A stretch of 64,000 nt of DNA, taken from the NCBI RefSeq assembly GCF_007990755.1, contig NZ_BJXA01000038.1:16741-80740 (forward strand), given 5' to 3'. This DNA is from Nocardia ninae NBRC 108245. Its GTDB lineage: Bacteria > Actinomycetota > Actinomycetes > Mycobacteriales > Mycobacteriaceae. The notes beneath the pieces were generated by a model, which had not been told where the DNA came from, ran no database searches, and saw only the letters and a list, made by a program, of their open reading frames with translations. Below, piece by piece: positions 1 to 8,204 of this stretch; the stretch's first letter is position 1; the number at the start of each line of letters is the position of its first letter. The position numbers and the translations under genes were made by a program.

Positions 1-1
1 C

Positions 2-1264
2 GATTGGCCACGGCGTTTTTCGGAGCAGCGCGACATCCACGAATACATGCGTGGTGTCGCAGGCAAGCACGACCTGGCGCGGTTCATCCGGTTCGGCACC
101 GAGGTGACCGATGCCGAGTTCGACGAACAGACCGGCCGATGGACGGTCACCACCGCGGACGGTGCCCAGCTCACCGCCGATATTCTCGTGCCCGCGGTCG
201 GCCAGCTGTCCCGGCCCGCCATGCCGAACATCCCCGGCATCGACACCTTCGCCGGCCCCGCCTTCCACTCCGCCGAGTGGGATCACGACGTCGAGCTGAG
301 CGGCAAGCGGATCGCCTGCATCGGCACCGGAGCCAGTGCGATCCAATACATTCCGCGCATCCAACCCGCGGCCGCGCACCTCACGCTGTTCCAGCGTTCG
401 GCGGCGTGGGTGCTGCCCAAGTTCGACACCGAATACAGCACCACGCACAAGGCGGTGTTCAAATACCTGCCGCCGACCCGGCTCGCCGAGCGGTTCGCCA
501 TCTGGTCAGTGTTCGAGGTGCTCGCACTGGCCCTGACCGATATCCCGGCGATGAAGACGCCGGTGATCGCGCTGGCCGACCGGCACCGGGCCAAGCAGGT
601 CCCCGACGCCGACCTGCGCGCGAAACTGACACCCGATTACGCGGCGGGTTGCAAGCGTGGCCTGTTCTCCAACGAGTACTTCCCGGCGCTGGCCCAGCCG
701 AACGTCACCGTGGAGACCACCGCCATCGAGGCGATCACGCCGACCGGTATCCGGACCGCCGACGGCGTCGAGCACGAGGTCGACGTGATCGTCTACGGCA
801 CCGGGTTCAAGGGCACCGAGTTCCTCGCGCCGATGAACATCTACGGCATCGGCGGCCGCAAGCTGACCGACGTCTGGGGTGCGGAAGGCGCGCGGGCCTT
901 CCTCGGCCTGTCGGTGCCGAACTTCCCGAATCTGTTCATGATGTACGGCCCGAACACCAATGTGGGCTCCGGCTCGATCATCTACATGCTGGAATCGCAG
1001 GCGCGCTACATCCGTCAGGTGGTGCAGTACCTCACCGACCGGCCCGGCCGTTACCTCGCCGCCCGCGCGAACGCCGAACAGCAGTGGGACGACTGGCTGC
1101 AGCGGCGGCTGAAAGATACGCCGTGGAACTTCTGTTCCAGCTGGTATCGCAACGCGGCGGGCCGAATCACCAACAACTGGCCGGGGGCCACCGTGCTCTA
1201 CCGTTGGAAGACAAAGACTTTCGACCTGGCCGACTTCGACGAAGCGCAGGCAGACGTGCGCTGA
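2..1264 (+). CDS. Flavin-containing (Baeyer-Villiger type) monooxygenase, 5' end outside window
   Basis: FAD/NADPH-dependent monooxygenase, likely cytosolic, inserting oxygen into a ketone or similar substrate; the substrate cannot be read from sequence. The frame is open from base 2 and lacks a start. The first residues (DWPRRFSEQR) align with about residue 72 of the complete paralogue at 27.3 kb, so the FAD-binding GxGxxG segment lies upstream of the window. The type I Baeyer-Villiger fingerprint FxGxxxHxxxW[PD] is present as FAGPAFHSAEWD, followed by the second Rossmann motif GTGASA. It ends ATADVR-like at a TGA. The two paralogues are closely similar along their whole shared length. Family is secure; the precise reaction is inferred. 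Confidence 0.9.
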   Translation, partial: DWPRRFSEQRDIHEYMRGVAGKHDLARFIRFGTEVTDAEFDEQTGRWTVTTADGAQLTADILVPAVGQLSRPAMPNIPGIDTFAGPAFHSAEWDHDVELSGKRIACIGTGASAIQYIPRIQPAAAHLTLFQRSAAWVLPKFDTEYSTTHKAVFKYLPPTRLAERFAIWSVFEVLALALTDIPAMKTPVIALADRHRAKQVPDADLRAKLTPDYAAGCKRGLFSNEYFPALAQPNVTVETTAIEAITPTGIRTADGVEHEVDVIVYGTGFKGTEFLAPMNIYGIGGRKLTDVWGAEGARAFLGLSVPNFPNLFMMYGPNTNVGSGSIIYMLESQARYIRQVVQYLTDRPGRYLAARANAEQQWDDWLQRRLKDTPWNFCSSWYRNAAGRITNNWPGATVLYRWKTKTFDLADFDEAQADVR

Positions 1265-1308
1265 CCCGCGCCTCCGTTTTTCAGCCAGGTCTCAGCAAGC
1301 GCCCAGTA

Positions 1309-1323
1309 AACTGGACACCAGTT
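1309..1323. promoter_or_regulatory. Perfect 15-nt inverted repeat, possible operator
   Basis: AACTGG-ACA-CCAGTT, a perfect 6-bp inverted repeat with a 3-nt centre, lies 28 nt before the GTG of the next gene. It is too short for a terminator and has no T-tract. An operator or a transcription-start feature is inferred only from position and symmetry. Confidence 0.25.
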
Positions 1324-1351
1324 CGGATCCCGGCAACGGAAGAGGTGCGCG

Positions 1352-2203
1352 GTGTTGTGGCTACTGGTCGTCGTGGTGATCGTGGCGGTGGGCGCCTTCG
1401 TCCTCGTGCTGGCCCGGCAGAGCAAGCAGCGCACGGCCGACGCGCTCGCTGACGCGCTGGCCGACGCCCGCCAGGTCAACGAGCGGCTCGGCGGTCAGAT
1501 CTACAACCTGAGCGGTAGCACCGAGGCGGCGAAGCAGGCGTTGGTCGACGCCTCCGAACGGCATCTCGCCGCCGGGTCGCAGCTGGATCAGGCGCGCACG
1601 CCCACGCAGGCACGGTTGGCCAAGCAGACCGCGGTGGAAGGGTTGTATTACATCCGGGCCGCGCGTAGTGCGATGGGCATGGATCCCGGGCCCGATGTGC
1701 CCGCTCTCGACGGGCAGGACGCCGCGGGCAAGGTCACTGAGCAGCGGGTTATCGAGCACGAGGGGCGGGAGATCGCGGCCTCGCCGAATCCCTCGTCGGC
1801 GACACCGAACTACTACCCGGGTGGTCGGGTGGCTGGGCGGCCGGTGCCCGCGGGCTGGTACTCCGAGCCGTGGTGGAAGCCCGCGCTGATCGGCGGGGCC
1901 TGGGGGATCGGGTCGGCGCTGCTGTTCTCTTCGCTGTTCTCCGGGATGTCCGGGGTCGGGTACGACGCGCAAGGGTTCGAGAGTGGGTACGGGGACGGGT
2001 ATCAGGACGGGTTGGCAGCCGGGGACAGTGGGTTCGAGGCGGGTGGCGACAGCGGCGCGGTCGACTCCGGTGGGTACGAGTCCGGCGGTGACACAGGCGG
2101 ATTCGATGGGGGTTGGGACAGCGGCGGGTTCGATAGCAGTGGCGGGTTCGATGGCAGTAGTGGATTCGACGGCGGTGGCGGGTTCGACGGCGGGAGCTTC
2201 TGA
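1352..2203 (+). CDS. Single-pass membrane protein with Gly/Phe/Asp-rich repetitive tail (DUF1542-like)
   Basis: Function unknown. 283 residues. An N-terminal hydrophobic helix (about residues 2-20) is followed by a charged, probably helical region (25-100), a linker, a second hydrophobic Gly/Ser segment near residues 178-200, and a low-complexity C-terminus built of GGFD/SGGFD/SSGFD units to the end. The start is a GTG after the weakly purine-rich GAAGAGGTG; no better in-frame start fits the membrane helix. Actinobacterial relatives are usually called DUF1542 proteins. The acidic aromatic tail resembles sticky or phase-separating tails, but that is inference. It stands alone between the monooxygenase and a lipoprotein gene on the same strand. 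Confidence 0.75.
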   Translation: MLWLLVVVVIVAVGAFVLVLARQSKQRTADALADALADARQVNERLGGQIYNLSGSTEAAKQALVDASERHLAAGSQLDQARTPTQARLAKQTAVEGLYYIRAARSAMGMDPGPDVPALDGQDAAGKVTEQRVIEHEGREIAASPNPSSATPNYYPGGRVAGRPVPAGWYSEPWWKPALIGGAWGIGSALLFSSLFSGMSGVGYDAQGFESGYGDGYQDGLAAGDSGFEAGGDSGAVDSGGYESGGDTGGFDGGWDSGGFDSSGGFDGSSGFDGGGGFDGGSF

Positions 2204-2323
2204 GACCCGTTGGCGAACTGACGGCAAATTCACTGTGCGAGCCGAGTAGTACGGTTAACCCCACCCTCGGTCGACCTGCCTCCCCGGTTGCCACCGCGCC
2301 GAGCCATGGTGAACCGTGGACGA

Positions 2324-3703
2324 ATGACCATGCAGCGCAAGCGAACCGCAGTCATCGCCGTAGCACTGGTGGCGGTCGGCACGATCACGGGCTGCGGGAA
2401 CTCCGCGGACACACCGCCCGCCGCTGACTTTCCGTCCGGCTTCTGGCAGGTAAACGATTACGGCAGCGTGCTTTCCGTGCACGCCGACACGCTCGAGTCC
2501 TACCAGCTGACCGCGCTCAGCTGCCTGAAGGACGACACCGCAGTACGTTCCGGAAGTCAGGGCCGTTACGTCACCGAAGGCAAAGACGTGCTCACCCTGC
2601 GCCCCGGCGGCAGTCCGGACCAGGCCACACTGCACATCGGCGGGTCACCCGGAGATCGCACGCTACGCCGTCTTTCCGCCTTACCACTCTCGTGCACCAG
2701 CTCGGTCGTACCCGCCGCCTTCGACGTCTTCTGGCAGACCTTTCAGGAGCACTACCCTTTCTTCGCGGCGAAAGGCGTTGACTGGCAGCAGGTTCGGGAT
2801 ACCTTCCACGAACGCGCCGCCCGGGCCGAGCAGCGCGGCGATGATGATGCGCTCTTCACTGCGCTGCGGGACATGGTCGCGCCACTGCACGACGCACACG
2901 TGGTCGTGTCGGCAGGCGACGGCGGGTTCTTCGGCACAGTCAGACCAGGGACAACCATCCCGAGTCCGCAACTCGATCAACAGGTCAAGGAGCACGTTCA
3001 GCGTCGCGACCTCCAGCAGCAGCCACTCACCGAATACGCCAACGGCCGCATCGGCTACGCCGACGTGCCCGGCCAGAACTACGGCTACCTGCGGCTCTCC
3101 GCGTTCAGCGGCTACACCACCGAACGGACCTTCGCCGCCGACAGCGCAGAACTCGACCGCGCCCTGGACGCGATCTTCACCGAGGACCGGCGCATCCGGC
3201 TGCAAGGACTGATCCTGGACCTGCGGATCAACGGCGGTGGCTCGGACAGTCTCGGCCTGCAACTGGCCGCCCGGCTCACCGACCGTCCATATTTCGCCTA
3301 CGCCAAGAAGACCCGCACCCTCGGACCCCACCCGCAGCACGTCGAACCCGCGCACGGCGCGTACGCGGGCCCCGTCGCGATCCTGACCGGTGGCTCCACC
3401 GTCAGCGCCGGCGAGACCTTCACCCAGGCGATGCTCGAACGCCCTTCGCGCACAACACGAATCGGGCAACCCACGCAGGGCGTGTTCTCCGATGTCATGC
3501 AGCGCAAGCTGCCCGGCGCCGGCCACGAAGACTGGTGGTTCGGCGTCCCGAACGAGGAATTCCTGACCTCCGACGACCGCACCTTCGACGGCACCGGCAT
3601 CCCACCCGAACTGACCGAGCCGGTCTTCACCGACGAGGAGTTCACCCTGAACCGGGACTCCGCCTTCGATCGCGCGATCAGCTGGCTGACCAGCGGCTCT
3701 TGA
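2324..3703 (+). CDS. S41-family peptidase-like lipoprotein
   Basis: Predicted lipoprotein of the tail-specific protease clan, acting outside the membrane. From the chosen ATG the sequence begins MTMQRKR, then a hydrophobic core and the lipobox TITGC, so the mature protein starts at Cys about 26 residues in. Upstream starts at 2288 (TTG) and 2306 (ATG) would bury the signal peptide. The S41 core is in the C-terminal half: GPVAILTGG followed by STVSAGETF, whose Ser is the expected nucleophile. The Lys of classical CtpA (TxGKG) is not present; the corresponding stretch reads PTQGVFS, as in the non-CtpA S41 subfamilies. The substrate is unknown. Confidence 0.85.
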   Translation: MTMQRKRTAVIAVALVAVGTITGCGNSADTPPAADFPSGFWQVNDYGSVLSVHADTLESYQLTALSCLKDDTAVRSGSQGRYVTEGKDVLTLRPGGSPDQATLHIGGSPGDRTLRRLSALPLSCTSSVVPAAFDVFWQTFQEHYPFFAAKGVDWQQVRDTFHERAARAEQRGDDDALFTALRDMVAPLHDAHVVVSAGDGGFFGTVRPGTTIPSPQLDQQVKEHVQRRDLQQQPLTEYANGRIGYADVPGQNYGYLRLSAFSGYTTERTFAADSAELDRALDAIFTEDRRIRLQGLILDLRINGGGSDSLGLQLAARLTDRPYFAYAKKTRTLGPHPQHVEPAHGAYAGPVAILTGGSTVSAGETFTQAMLERPSRTTRIGQPTQGVFSDVMQRKLPGAGHEDWWFGVPNEEFLTSDDRTFDGTGIPPELTEPVFTDEEFTLNRDSAFDRAISWLTSGS

Positions 3704-3789
3704 CGGTTCGAGCAAACTGTCTGAGACTGTCAGCATCGGGAATCCGAATCGGCTGGCGGCAACTGGTCGAGCGAGCATCGGGAGAGCTC

Positions 3790-4695
3790 ATGACGCTGAC
3801 CACCGCCGACATCCCAGTCGAGGACTTCCGGACGCGATCCCTGCGCTGGGCCAAGGAATGCTACGAGTGGTCCCGAGTCCCGTTCCTGCCCTCGGGCGAG
3901 CGAGTCGGCCGAGTCTACGACGTAGTCGGCCCGCGAAACCTGTTCGGCGAGGACTCCCTATTCATCAATCTCGGCTACTGGCGCGACAACCCGGCCACCC
4001 TCGACGAGGCGAGCCGGGACCTGGCGCGCCTGGTCGCCCGCGAGGCCGAACTCGGTCCGGGCGACATCCAACTCGACGTCGGCTTCGGCTACGGCGACCA
4101 GGACTTCCTCTGGGCCCAGGAATTCGAGCCCGAGCAGATCATCGGCGTCAACATCGCCGTCGAACAAATCGAGATCGCCACCCGCCGCGCCGCCGAACTC
4201 GGCCTGGCCCACCGCATCCGCTACCAGTACGGCTCAGCAGTCGACCTCCCCTGCGCAGACGAGTCCTGCACCAAGGTGACCGCCCTCGAGTCAGCCTTCC
4301 ACTTCCCCTCATACCCAAAGTTTTTCGCCGAGGCCCACCGCGTCCTCCGCCCCGGCGGCAAACTCGTCACCGCCGACATAGTCCCCCGCACAACCCCCAC
4401 CACCCGCACCCTCCTCCGCCTGACCGACCGCCCCAGCCCCCTACCCAAAACCAACGTCTTCGACATCCACCACTACCGCCGAGCCCTGACCGCCGCAGGC
4501 TTCAGCAACATCCGCGCCTACTCCATCCGCCGCCACGTCTACACCCCCCTCGCCGCCTACCTCACCAAACGCCTCCGCGACCCCGACATGCGCCGCGTAA
4601 ACCCAGCCCTCCGCCTAGCCTTCAGCCACCCCGCCCTCGCCCTCTGGGGCCCCTGGGCCGACTACATCATCGCTGTAGGCACCAAGGCCCCTTGA
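3790..4695 (+). CDS. SAM-dependent class I methyltransferase
   Basis: 301-residue methyltransferase. The SAM-binding region has motif I as LDVGFGYGDQD (about residues 97-107) and post-I as IIGVNIA, then the Methyltransf_11-type segment AHRVLRPGGKLV. The N-terminal stretch with NLGYWRD resembles lipid, sterol and polyketide methyltransferases (Erg6/phthiotriol type), so a lipid or polyketide acceptor is plausible but inferred. The ATG follows GGGAGAGCTC, a good ribosome-binding site. The 3' half of the gene is unusually rich in C at third positions with few purines on the coding strand. It ends 65 nt before a tRNA gene on the same strand. Confidence 0.85.
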   Translation: MTLTTADIPVEDFRTRSLRWAKECYEWSRVPFLPSGERVGRVYDVVGPRNLFGEDSLFINLGYWRDNPATLDEASRDLARLVAREAELGPGDIQLDVGFGYGDQDFLWAQEFEPEQIIGVNIAVEQIEIATRRAAELGLAHRIRYQYGSAVDLPCADESCTKVTALESAFHFPSYPKFFAEAHRVLRPGGKLVTADIVPRTTPTTRTLLRLTDRPSPLPKTNVFDIHHYRRALTAAGFSNIRAYSIRRHVYTPLAAYLTKRLRDPDMRRVNPALRLAFSHPALALWGPWADYIIAVGTKAP

Positions 4696-4760
4696 ATCCG
4701 TTTCGGTCCAAACGCCCCCGAGCCGGTAGACTCCCCGACGTCCCGGTGGCAACCGGGCAA

Positions 4761-4833
4761 GCCCTCGTAGCTCAGGGGATAGAGCACCGCTCTCCTAAAG
4801 CGGGTGTCGCAGGTTCGAATCCTGCCGAGGGCA
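4761..4833 (+). tRNA. tRNA-Arg (anticodon CCT)
   Basis: A complete 73-nt cloverleaf can be folded by eye. The acceptor GCCCTCG pairs with CGAGGGC, the D arm is GCTC/GAGC, the anticodon stem CCGCT/AGCGG encloses CTCCTAA (anticodon CCT), and the T arm is GCAGG-TTCGAAT-CCTGC, with discriminator A. The CCA end is not encoded. The 3' end of this gene is repeated near 9.03 kb (see the att-like repeats), which suggests it served as an integration site. Confidence 0.95.
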
Positions 4834-4835
4834 CA
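4820..4835 (+). repeat. att-like direct repeat, left copy (within tRNA-Arg 3' end)
   Basis: TCCTGCCGAGGGCACA covers the T-stem 3' strand, the acceptor 3' strand and the discriminator of tRNA-Arg(CCT), plus two bases. It matches 15 of 16 bases at 9028-9043 in the same orientation. An intact tRNA at one end and a copy of its 3' end at the other is the usual footprint of site-specific integration. Confidence 0.5.
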
Positions 4836-4943
4836 CACTGAAGACTCGAACGGGACCGGCGCGTCGCGATTGACGCGCTGGTTCCGTCCGCCCAGATGGG
4901 TGGCTGCCGCGCGTTGACCGGGCGGAATCGGGGAAGGGGATGC

Positions 4944-5087
4944 TCAGGCGACGTCGGTGTTGACCACAGTCAGAGGCGTCGGCCCGGCGCTGATCGTGAG
5001 GGCGGTGAGCGCTTCGGCGAGCACCAATTCGACCTCGGTCGCGAAGTCGGTCACGGTCTTGTCGATTTTGGTCGCCTCGCACCCCAC
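4944..5087 (-). CDS. Small ORF overlapping the end of the methylase fusion, or its frameshifted C-terminus
   Basis: A 47-residue reading frame opens with GTG (GGG TGC GAG...), overlaps the last 37 nt of the methylase gene in another frame and reads KIDKTVTDFATEVELVLAE, then ends NTDVA. Its codons are almost all G/C-ending and the product looks helical and protein-like, unlike a random frame. It is either a separate small gene translated by coupling or the original C-terminus of the methylase displaced by a frameshift. I recognise no family. Downstream to the tRNA (4834-4943) I see nothing. Confidence 0.4.
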   Translation of the reverse strand: MGCEATKIDKTVTDFATEVELVLAEALTALTISAGPTPLTVVNTDVA

Positions 5088-7297
5088 GCTGGTGGCTTCT
5101 CGAAGAGAGCGATCACAAAGCTGGTTCGTTCCACTTCCGCCGTCTGCATCCGTTCGTGCAGCGCAGCGATGCCCGCGTCGGCGGCAGCCACCTCGGCACC
5201 GATGCGTTTCTGCACGTCCAGCGCAGGCAAGGGGACGAGCAGCTTGCCGAGGTTGGCAGAGCTGATGGACGGGATCGTCGTGCCAGCTGCCTTGTTCTCG
5301 ATCCAGGTCACCGTCGACGGCAGCGACAGGAACGCGATGAGGTACCGCGGGTCGACCACGGCGAGGTCCCTTGCGCGCAACCGGAGCAAGCCCGTACCGA
5401 AGAGCAGCCCCTCCGCACTCTGGTCAGCAATGGCACAGGGACCCAGCGTTCCCGTTCTGGCACACAGGATGTCGCCATCTGCTAGCTCGAACTTTGCAAG
5501 CCGACGGGCGTCCTCTGGGCGCACTCGCTTCGCATGTTCATCCCTGATGCCGCGATGTCGTAGCTGTGAGGGCGCGATCATCGCGACTCCGTCGTCCACG
5601 AACTCCAGGTCCTTGATGAGGGCGTTCGAGGGCCCCGCTTGGATCTCGCACAAGACACTGAGCGGTTGGGCGTTTTCATCGGCGTTTGTGCCAGGAATCG
5701 GCCGGTAGTCGGCAGGGCTGAGCGAGAATTCACGACGCTCGATTTCGGTGACGTCGGCAGCAACAGCGATACCACCGCGACCAAGATCCTTCGGACGGAA
5801 TTTCCCAGCGCCCGAACGCCATTCGCGATAGCAATCAACCATTGATCGCATGTCCTGTTCGGTCAGATGTCGACGGCCGGCCTTCTTCTCGCCCGCCGCG
5901 CGCGCGTCGATCAGGAGAACGGAATCTCGGGCCTTCGTCTCGCCTGCGGCGTCCGCGTCGGTCAGAACAACAGAATCTGGGGTCTTCGCTGGCTTAATGA
6001 GGAACCAAACACTCACCGGCACAGGGGTCGTCGCGAAGAGTCCGGGCGGTAGAGCAACGACACATTCTACGACGCCCTTCTTGACCATGGCCTGGCGAAT
6101 TGCTATCTCGGTCTTGTTGTCCGATACAGCTGCTTGGTTCGGCATGACCACGCATGCGCGTCCCCCGCGCTTGAGCGACGCATACACCTGCTGGAGCCAG
6201 GCGAAGTTGCCGTTCTTCGCCGGGGGTGCCGCGAACGGCCAACCTTCTTCTGGCACAGGCCATTCGGCAGAGTTCTTCTGGTTGAAGGGCGGATTGGTCA
6301 GGACAAAATCGAATGTCGGTGACGGACTCGCAGCCTCACCTGATGTCAGGGCATCGCCAGATAGAAGGTCCGTGACCCCCGCACCGTGGATGGCGATGTT
6401 CATCGCCGCTAGCCGCAGCTGCTCGGGGTGGCGCCCGAATCCTGATGTTTCGACACCGGCCACCGCAGACGCGGCCGCAGAGATGAATTCACCGAAACGT
6501 AGGTATGGGTCATGGCACCGGACCGGGCCGGTGACCTCACCGAGCAGGATCTCGGTCGCCAGCCGAACAATGCTGGATGGTGTAAAGAATTCGCTGCTGT
6601 CGCGTTGACCCCAGTCCGCGAAACGATCGAGGATCTCTTGGAACGAGTCGCGGCCAAGATCATGACATGTCCGATGGACCTGGGCGATGTCCTCGACCGA
6701 GGAGGGCTGCAGTCGAGCGAAAACCGTTCGGATGCCCGGCAGCACGCCGTGCTCACGCAGGACGGTATCAACGATTACCCCGAGCGCGTCGAGCAGTTGC
6801 GCCGGGCTGCGTAGATCCTTGCCAGCCTCGTTGACGAGGTCGGTGATGCGCGCCCACTGCTTGGGAGCGACGACACGGACGAAGACCAGGCAGAGCAGCA
6901 GCTGCAAGTAGTCAATCTGCGGTCCGCTGCCACATACCCGTTTGGCCAATGGCCCGTACAGCTCGGCTAGAGCATCGGCCCGATCCGAACCCTGCCGAGC
7001 AGAACCATCGCCGCCGCCCGACCGGTCATAGCTGCCAGCGTCTCGCTGACGGGAGTTCCGGACGACCCGCTCGGCATAGGTGCAGCCTTTTCTCTCGGTC
7101 GCCAACAGCTGGCCGTCGGGGATCGGGCGGTCCTTCATCCACTCGATCATTTCGGCGAGGGCGAAGAGGTCGCCCTCCTCTGACGATCGTGGACGAGGGA
7201 AGCTGGCGTGCCGGCGCTTCCATGTCGACAACAGCGACTTGTCGATCCCAGCCAGTGCGGCGATCTCCCGCCGCGACACCAAGCGGTTCGTTCTCAT
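5051..7297 (-). CDS. HTH - N6-adenine methylase (HsdM-like) - specificity-domain fusion
   Basis: 748-residue adenine-N6 DNA methyltransferase resembling a type I M subunit with half an S subunit attached. Order: N-terminal DNA-binding helix-turn-helix with SRREIAALAGIDKSLLSTWK (about residues 8-30); helical HsdM-type domain; motif X EFFTPSSIV; motif I as DPYLRFGEF (about 263-271), which lacks the first Gly of the usual DPaCGsGgF; catalytic motif IV NPPF (about 335-338); then a C-terminal target-recognition domain with FELADGDILCARTG, GTGLLRLRA and an IPSISSANLGKL/VPLPALDVQKRI ending typical of HsdS. No HsdR or second S gene is nearby. The ATG is chosen because it overlaps the stop of the upstream membrane gene (ATGA) and starts the HTH; an upstream ATG at 7357 is less likely. 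Confidence 0.85.
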   Translation of the reverse strand: MRTNRLVSRREIAALAGIDKSLLSTWKRRHASFPRPRSSEEGDLFALAEMIEWMKDRPIPDGQLLATERKGCTYAERVVRNSRQRDAGSYDRSGGGDGSARQGSDRADALAELYGPLAKRVCGSGPQIDYLQLLLCLVFVRVVAPKQWARITDLVNEAGKDLRSPAQLLDALGVIVDTVLREHGVLPGIRTVFARLQPSSVEDIAQVHRTCHDLGRDSFQEILDRFADWGQRDSSEFFTPSSIVRLATEILLGEVTGPVRCHDPYLRFGEFISAAASAVAGVETSGFGRHPEQLRLAAMNIAIHGAGVTDLLSGDALTSGEAASPSPTFDFVLTNPPFNQKNSAEWPVPEEGWPFAAPPAKNGNFAWLQQVYASLKRGGRACVVMPNQAAVSDNKTEIAIRQAMVKKGVVECVVALPPGLFATTPVPVSVWFLIKPAKTPDSVVLTDADAAGETKARDSVLLIDARAAGEKKAGRRHLTEQDMRSMVDCYREWRSGAGKFRPKDLGRGGIAVAADVTEIERREFSLSPADYRPIPGTNADENAQPLSVLCEIQAGPSNALIKDLEFVDDGVAMIAPSQLRHRGIRDEHAKRVRPEDARRLAKFELADGDILCARTGTLGPCAIADQSAEGLLFGTGLLRLRARDLAVVDPRYLIAFLSLPSTVTWIENKAAGTTIPSISSANLGKLLVPLPALDVQKRIGAEVAAADAGIAALHERMQTAEVERTSFVIALFEKPPAWGARRPKSTRP

Positions 7298-7491
7298 GGC
7301 CGGACTTCGAACACGAAACGGATCATTTTCAGGGCTACGAGGGTCGCTGTGGCGCACCCCGCCGCACCGAAAGCGGCTGCGGCTGCTAGCGAGCCACCAT
7401 CGACGACTGTGAGGATTCCCGCGACGATGCCAGCGATCACACCGAACAGGGTGGCCACCAGCATCAGCAGGACTCGGACAGACCGGGACAT
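7294..7491 (-). CDS. Small two-helix membrane protein coupled to the methylase fusion
   Basis: 65 residues with two hydrophobic segments (about 7-30 and 34-56) separated by DGG, and a short basic C-terminus ending RFVFEVRP. A strong ribosome-binding site GGAGGAG lies 4 nt before the ATG. Its TGA overlaps the methylase ATG by 4 nt, so the two are co-translated. A longer frame upstream (to 7596) reads as non-coding. No family assignment is possible; the tight coupling suggests it belongs to the same system, perhaps as a membrane sensor or effector (inference). Confidence 0.7.
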   Translation of the reverse strand: MSRSVRVLLMLVATLFGVIAGIVAGILTVVDGGSLAAAAAFGAAGCATATLVALKMIRFVFEVRP

Positions 7492-7856
7492 CGAACTCCT
7501 CCGTATCACCTGGGCGAGAGATGGTCTCGCTTGTGCTGGCACCACGCTATGCAGTCCGACCCTCACCGCAAAGTGCGCATTGCCATGCGCAGACAATCAG
7601 TTTCAGATCCACACGGAACCTCAGGCTTCACCACACGGACGAATATCCCAGCCTGCCTGGCTGTTTGTCTCATATAGTTGACTCTAAGTCGCCACAATCA
7701 CCCCTGCAAACTGTCAACACCTCCTGTCGCGGATGCGGGGTGCTATCCGCAGGTGACATCTGCACATGCACGACCGGCGGGTGGCACCGGCGACGGCGGT
7801 GTTGACGGTGCCCGCTCACCAAATCGTGGGACACTACTGATGCCACAACCGAAGTG
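7492..7856. other. 365-bp gap without a supported gene
   Basis: The stretch lies between the membrane-protein gene start and the truncated toxin end, both on the minus strand. It should hold the promoter of the membrane-protein/methylase pair. It may also contain decayed 3' sequence of the AbiEii-like gene, but no minus-strand frame gives a recognisable continuation. Short frames on the plus strand are not convincing. Confidence 0.4.
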
Positions 7857-8204
7857 CTACCGCCGCAGTATTCCGGCGGTATACGTTGTAGCCGGTGGGT
7901 GAGTCGGCCTATGACTCCACGGTCGCCCGCATCGAAGCCCACTGCCTCGCTGCTGAAACAATGCAGTGTCGAGTTCGGCTGCCAGTACCTTTCGGTTGTC
8001 CAGCGCAACCAGATCAATGTCTTCACTGAGCCTGCCGTTCACGAGATGTGTACGAGCAAGAGCAGTTCCGCCGATGAAATACAGTCGGTCGCCGAACTCG
8101 CGGCTGATTGCCGCCAGCAAATGGGAGATCAGATGGTCCCGCTCGATCTGCTCTGGGGGCACGCCGAATTGAATTGCGACACCGTCATGTTCATCGATGC
8201 TCAT
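7857..8204 (-). pseudogene. AbiEii-like nucleotidyltransferase toxin, C-terminally truncated
   Basis: Toxin of an AbiE-type (type IV) toxin-antitoxin system; AbiEii proteins are GTP-dependent nucleotidyltransferases. Only about 115 residues remain. The N-terminal core is intact: FIGGTALARTHL and LSEDIDLVALD, the nucleotidyltransferase GG...D-x-D signature. After ELDTALFQQRG the sequence turns into Arg/Pro/Thr-rich residues unlike the family and stops, whereas family members usually run well over 200 residues. The ATG (MSIDEHDG) overlaps the end of the antitoxin gene by 14 nt, the normal arrangement. A frameshift or deletion after residue ~90 is the simplest reading, so activity is doubtful. 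Confidence 0.65.

Noticed and set aside
7521-7805. Plus-strand frame ending CRGCGVLSAGDICTCTTGGW, zinc-ribbon-like
   Set aside because: Only the last part looks protein-like, there is no ribosome-binding site, and the upstream part overlaps the promoter of the membrane-protein gene.
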